A stretch of 64,000 nt of DNA, from assembly GCF_018861025.1 (NCBI RefSeq), contig NZ_JAHKQH010000026.1:62001-126000 (forward strand), in the 5' to 3' direction. Each line of letters begins with the position of its first letter. Position 1 is the stretch's first letter. The translations under genes and the position numbers were made by a program. Below the pieces are notes generated by a model, which was not told the origin of the DNA, searched no databases, and saw only the letters and a list, made by a program, of their open reading frames with translations. This document shows, in pieces, positions 61,619 to 64,000 of the stretch. This stretch comes from Psychrosphaera sp. B3R10. Its GTDB lineage: Bacteria > Pseudomonadota > Gammaproteobacteria > Enterobacterales > Alteromonadaceae.

Positions 61619-62552
61619 GCGCCGCTCCCCTTGCCACATTCACGTCTTCGTTAATAATTGCGCCGCTATGTTGTATCACGACACTGGCGCAAAATTGACC
61701 GTCAAGAACACTTTCTTCTACTGACTTACTCTGTAATCTAGCGGCTAAGTACGCTCCATTAAACGAATCACCAGCAGCCGTTGTGTCACGCGGCTGAATA
61801 AGTCGTTCAAGTGGGATTTCAGAAATTTGCTCATCGACATAGGCCATACAACCTCGGTGGCCATTTTTCACAACAACCTCAGTAACACCAGCTCTTTCCC
61901 AGCGTTGAATACACTGTTTTGCGCTATGCTCACCGTACATCAATACTTCATCGTCTAAACTTAAAAGAGCTACATCGGTAAGCGTCATCATTTGTTGATA
62001 AGCAGTGATAGCAAATTCCACTGAAACCCAACCATTTGAGCGATAATTGTTATCAAATACCACTCGACCGCCTGCACCTCGATAAGTTTTTAGGAACCCT
62101 AAAAGTGCCTGCCGATCGTCCTCAGAATACAAAGACAACGTAATACCAGTTAGGAATACATAGTCATAATTCATTAGATCCGAAAACAACTCAGGGTAAT
62201 AATGCAACAATTGCCTAGCTGGCGAATGATTTCGCCAATAATGGAAATAGCGCTCACCGTCGTCGTCATTTTCTATTAGATATAGACCTGAATTATTACG
62301 TTCAGCTACCTTAACTTTGGATACCCCAACGCCAGAATTTTCCCAATCTAACTTCATACTCGAGCTATAACTGTCATCACCAATCACAGTAAAGTAATCA
62401 CACAGCCCTCCGCAGCGCGACAAATACACAGCTGTGTTTAATGTATCTCCACCATACCCTATTTTATATAGCCCGTTTTTTTGCATACTTAGTTCAAGCA
62501 TACACTCACCAATAATTGCTACTTTCAATGTCTTACCCTTATTGACAAGCAC
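61608..62552 (-). CDS. kdgK: 2-dehydro-3-deoxygluconokinase
   Basis: KdgK phosphorylates KDG to KDPG, which enters the Entner-Doudoroff pathway. The protein has 314 residues of the PfkB/ribokinase family and is cytoplasmic. Visible are the N-terminal IGECMLELSMQKNGLYKIGYGGDTLNTAVYLSR, the middle YFHYWRNHSPARQLL, which is typical of KDG kinases, and the C-terminal catalytic DTTAAGDSFNGAYLAAR. It is the first gene of the minus-strand uronate operon, divergent from the DeoR-type regulator. No KDPG aldolase gene is seen in the window. Confidence 0.93.
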   Translation of the reverse strand: MLVNKGKTLKVAIIGECMLELSMQKNGLYKIGYGGDTLNTAVYLSRCGGLCDYFTVIGDDSYSSSMKLDWENSGVGVSKVKVAERNNSGLYLIENDDDGERYFHYWRNHSPARQLLHYYPELFSDLMNYDYVFLTGITLSLYSEDDRQALLGFLKTYRGAGGRVVFDNNYRSNGWVSVEFAITAYQQMMTLTDVALLSLDDEVLMYGEHSAKQCIQRWERAGVTEVVVKNGHRGCMAYVDEQISEIPLERLIQPRDTTAAGDSFNGAYLAARLQSKSVEESVLDGQFCASVVIQHSGAIINEDVNVARGAAHDN

Positions 62553-62912
62553 TTTGCACAGTATTGTAGGTGACTAATTCATTGTTATTTTTTTACCCAC
62601 CATGAGCAAAATGCATTCACGCATTAATGCAGTTATTTTTGATTGTATATAGGAAACCCATGATTGTAAATGAGCGATATAGATTATTATTGACTAAAAG
62701 TCATATAAAGAAAAATTAATTGACTTAATTAAATGTAGAATGAACTCTATCAAACAAAAATTATGACGATAAATTCAACAAATAAATTATTTTCTTAAAT
62801 GTGAAAATAAATAATGACCATGAACAAACTATAACAGTCAAAAACTGTCTTTATACGTCTTAATATGGTACTTTTATACGTAATTGTATGTAGAGGAATT
62901 TGCCGATAGAAT
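62553..62912. other. Divergent regulatory region between kdgK and the regulator gene
   Basis: A 360-base AT-rich gap without a gene. It contains the longest phased operator array (62641-62701). The promoters for the uronate operon (leftwards) and for the regulator (rightwards) must both lie here. Confidence 0.65.
62641..62701 (+). promoter_or_regulatory. Phased GAYT array 10 (kdgK operon / regulator; longest)
   Basis: Six units on the plus strand begin GATT, GGAA, GATT, GAGC, GATT and GACT at 62641, 62652, 62662, 62672, 62682 and 62692. The first spacing is 11 bp and the rest are 10. Its place beside the only transcription factor in the window suggests autoregulation. Confidence 0.65.
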
Positions 62913-63746
62913 ATGAAAAATTCACAAGTTAACAATGTTATCTCACCTAAGGGGTTACCCATGTTAGAAAAACATAGGCAACAATTGATCAAGGATATTT
63001 TGGACCAACAGCAATTTGCAAGTGTCCGAGATTTAACAGAAAAATTAAACGCGTCTGAAGCAACAATCCGTAGAGACATTACCAAAATGGCAAAGCGCGG
63101 TGAAATCACTAAAATACGTGGCGGAGCAGAATCAATTAACGGTGAGCCAAAGAAAAAACACATCTCAAGTTCTGTGTTTTTTGTTGATAAAGATAAACGA
63201 GCAGCGACAAAAAGAGCAATAGCTAAAAGAGCGACTGAATTATGTGAGAATGGTGACTCTATTATTATTAATGGTGGTACATCAACATATATGATGGGCG
63301 AATATTTAGCTGACATGCATTTAAATATTTTAACCAACTCTTTTATTCTGGCCAATTATTTAACAAAACATAGTGATATTCAGGTCACTTTACCTGGTGG
63401 TGAGATTTACCGTGAACAAGGCATTATTTTAAGTTCATATGAAACAGACAATACGGAATATTTTCACGGTTCAATGATGTTTATGGGGACACCAGGTTTA
63501 GGAAAGTTTGGGGTAATGGAGTCAGACCCATTGCTCATTCGCTCGGAGCAAAAGCTTAAAAAGCAAACAGAAAAGCTTGTGATTCTTGCTGATAGTACTA
63601 AGTTAGGAAAACGTAGTAATTTTATATTATGTCCTTTGGCAGAAGTAGACATTCTAATTTCGGATACCAAAGCAGATCCAGAACTCGTTGCCTATTTTGA
63701 GCAAAACGGCATTGAAGTGATTTTAGTAGAAGCCGAAGACGAATAA
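62913..63746 (+). CDS. DeoR/GlpR-family transcriptional regulator
   Basis: The protein has 277 residues from the ATG at 62913 (AGAGGA about 14 bases upstream). An ATG at 62961, with AAGGGG closer, would give the more usual start MLEKHRQQLIKDIL. The N-terminal winged helix reads FASVRDLTEKLNASEATIRRDITKMAKRGEITKIRGGAE, the DeoR signature. The C-terminal sugar-phosphate sensor domain has KRAIAKRATELCENGDSIIINGGTST, LTNSFILANYL and VTLPGGEIYREQGIILS, and ends KLVILADSTKLGKRSNFILCPLAEVDILISD. It is the only regulator in the window and diverges from kdgK. KDG, KDPG or a related phosphate is the likely effector. It is the prime candidate to bind the phased arrays. Confidence 0.9.
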   Translation: MKNSQVNNVISPKGLPMLEKHRQQLIKDILDQQQFASVRDLTEKLNASEATIRRDITKMAKRGEITKIRGGAESINGEPKKKHISSSVFFVDKDKRAATKRAIAKRATELCENGDSIIINGGTSTYMMGEYLADMHLNILTNSFILANYLTKHSDIQVTLPGGEIYREQGIILSSYETDNTEYFHGSMMFMGTPGLGKFGVMESDPLLIRSEQKLKKQTEKLVILADSTKLGKRSNFILCPLAEVDILISDTKADPELVAYFEQNGIEVILVEAEDE

Positions 63747-63763
63747 ATACAACAAAAGAATAA

Positions 63764-63797
63764 ATAAAAAAAGGTATGTGTCGGCAAACACATACCT
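63764..63797 (-). terminator. Terminator between the regulator and the right-edge gene
   Basis: A perfect 10-bp stem (63772-63781 with 63788-63797) has a 6-base loop and a T run of seven on the minus strand. It ends the minus-strand gene that enters from the right edge and may also act on the converging regulator transcript. Confidence 0.85.
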
Positions 63798-63830
63798 AAT
63801 ACTTACAATAGCAAGAGAACGATCCCACAC

Positions 63831-63998
63831 TTAACCTTCAATCAACTTTCGCCACATATTTTTATAAACCAATAAATTAGTCAGCTCACTTTTTTGAACC
63901 GACTTTGCTTCTATTTGGCCTTGGATGTTTTCCCAATCTGTTAAATATGCAGCGCCTTGTACTGTCCCTGTTGTGTCAAGGGACAGCTTAACTTGTTG
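63831..63998 (-). CDS. C-terminal fragment of an unrecognised protein, cut by the window edge
   Basis: An open frame on the minus strand runs from the right edge to a TAA at 63831-63833 and encodes 55 residues ending YKNMWRKLIEG. It is followed by a good terminator, which supports it as a real gene end. I do not recognise a domain. The sequence is hydrophilic with no membrane segment. The start and most of the gene lie beyond the window. Confidence 0.6.
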   Translation of the reverse strand, partial: QQVKLSLDTTGTVQGAAYLTDWENIQGQIEAKSVQKSELTNLLVYKNMWRKLIEG

Positions 63999-64000
63999 CT

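Noticed and set aside
16307-62701. Phased arrays explained as simple A-tract DNA curvature
   Set aside because: The phased element is GAYT, not a run of A or T, and several units lack A-tracts. Curvature may contribute, but it does not explain the conserved GA and the T at position 10.
62795-63355. 186-codon minus-strand frame opposite the regulator gene
   Set aside because: It is antisense to the winged-helix and sensor domain of a clear DeoR-type gene and shows no domain of its own.

Overview
The window is an accessory carbohydrate-degradation region from a marine Gammaproteobacterium, most likely a member of the Alteromonadales. The coding sequence is AT-rich and dense with lipoproteins. 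The gene content fits a locus for ulvan, the sulfated rhamnose/glucuronate/iduronate/xylose polysaccharide of green algae. Marks of that substrate are two PL24-type and two PL25-type beta-propeller lyases, two GH105 unsaturated-uronyl hydrolases, three GH78-type rhamnosidases, a GH43 and a GH39-like enzyme, four S1 sulfatases, an L-rhamnose mutarotase and a KduI/KduD/KdgK route for unsaturated uronate. No rRNA, tRNA, CRISPR array, insertion sequence or phage gene was seen.

Layout. 358-8303 (+): DUF4861 lipoprotein, rhaM, a double-domain nucleoside-hydrolase-like lipoprotein, a divergent GH78-like enzyme and GH43. 8352-16029 (-): jelly-roll lyase, PL25-like lyase, sulfatase, GH78. 16525-20473 (+): GH105, CBM-like lipoprotein, sulfatase. 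20612-23575 (-): PL24 lyase with four Ig-like domains and a GlyGly-CTERM tail. 24352-31194 (+): TonB-dependent receptor followed by two VCBS-repeat lipoproteins, with no SusD. 31401-39233 (-): clan GH-A enzyme, GMC oxidoreductase, GH39-like enzyme, DUF1080 hydrolase and a gluconate-dehydrogenase subunit-3-like protein, with two tandem DNA repeats between the last two. 39622-42990 (-): sulfatase and lipoprotein PL24. 43287-43925 (+): RpiB/LacAB-type isomerase. 44045-51124 (-): sulfatase, PL25, GH105, GH78. 51412-54000 (-): class II aldolase and a beta-helix protein. 54147-62552 (-): kdgK, TRAP transporter, kduD, kduI, and pntAA-pntAB-pntB. 62913-63746 (+): DeoR/GlpR-type regulator. A gene fragment runs off the right edge.

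Inferred pathway. Surface and periplasmic lyases cut the polymer and the TonB receptor imports oligosaccharides. GH105, GH78, GH43/GH39 and sulfatases release unsaturated uronate, rhamnose and xylose in the periplasm. The TRAP transporter probably takes up the uronate-derived monomer. KduI (or the RpiB-like protein), KduD and KdgK convert it to KDPG, and RhaM equilibrates rhamnose anomers. The transhydrogenase may rebalance NADH and NADPH.

The most novel observation is regulatory. Ten intergenic regions carry the same unlisted pattern: three to six direct copies of a 10-bp unit, consensus GAYTNWWWWT, repeated with almost exact helical periodicity. These arrays lie upstream of most transcription units, and the longest lies between kdgK and the DeoR-type regulator. 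They are proposed as the shared operator of the locus. A second notable point is a probable oxidative 3-keto-glycoside cleavage module (GMC oxidase, subunit 3, DUF1080 hydrolase) inside an otherwise hydrolytic and lyase-based locus. All functional calls rest on reading the sequence, without database searches.
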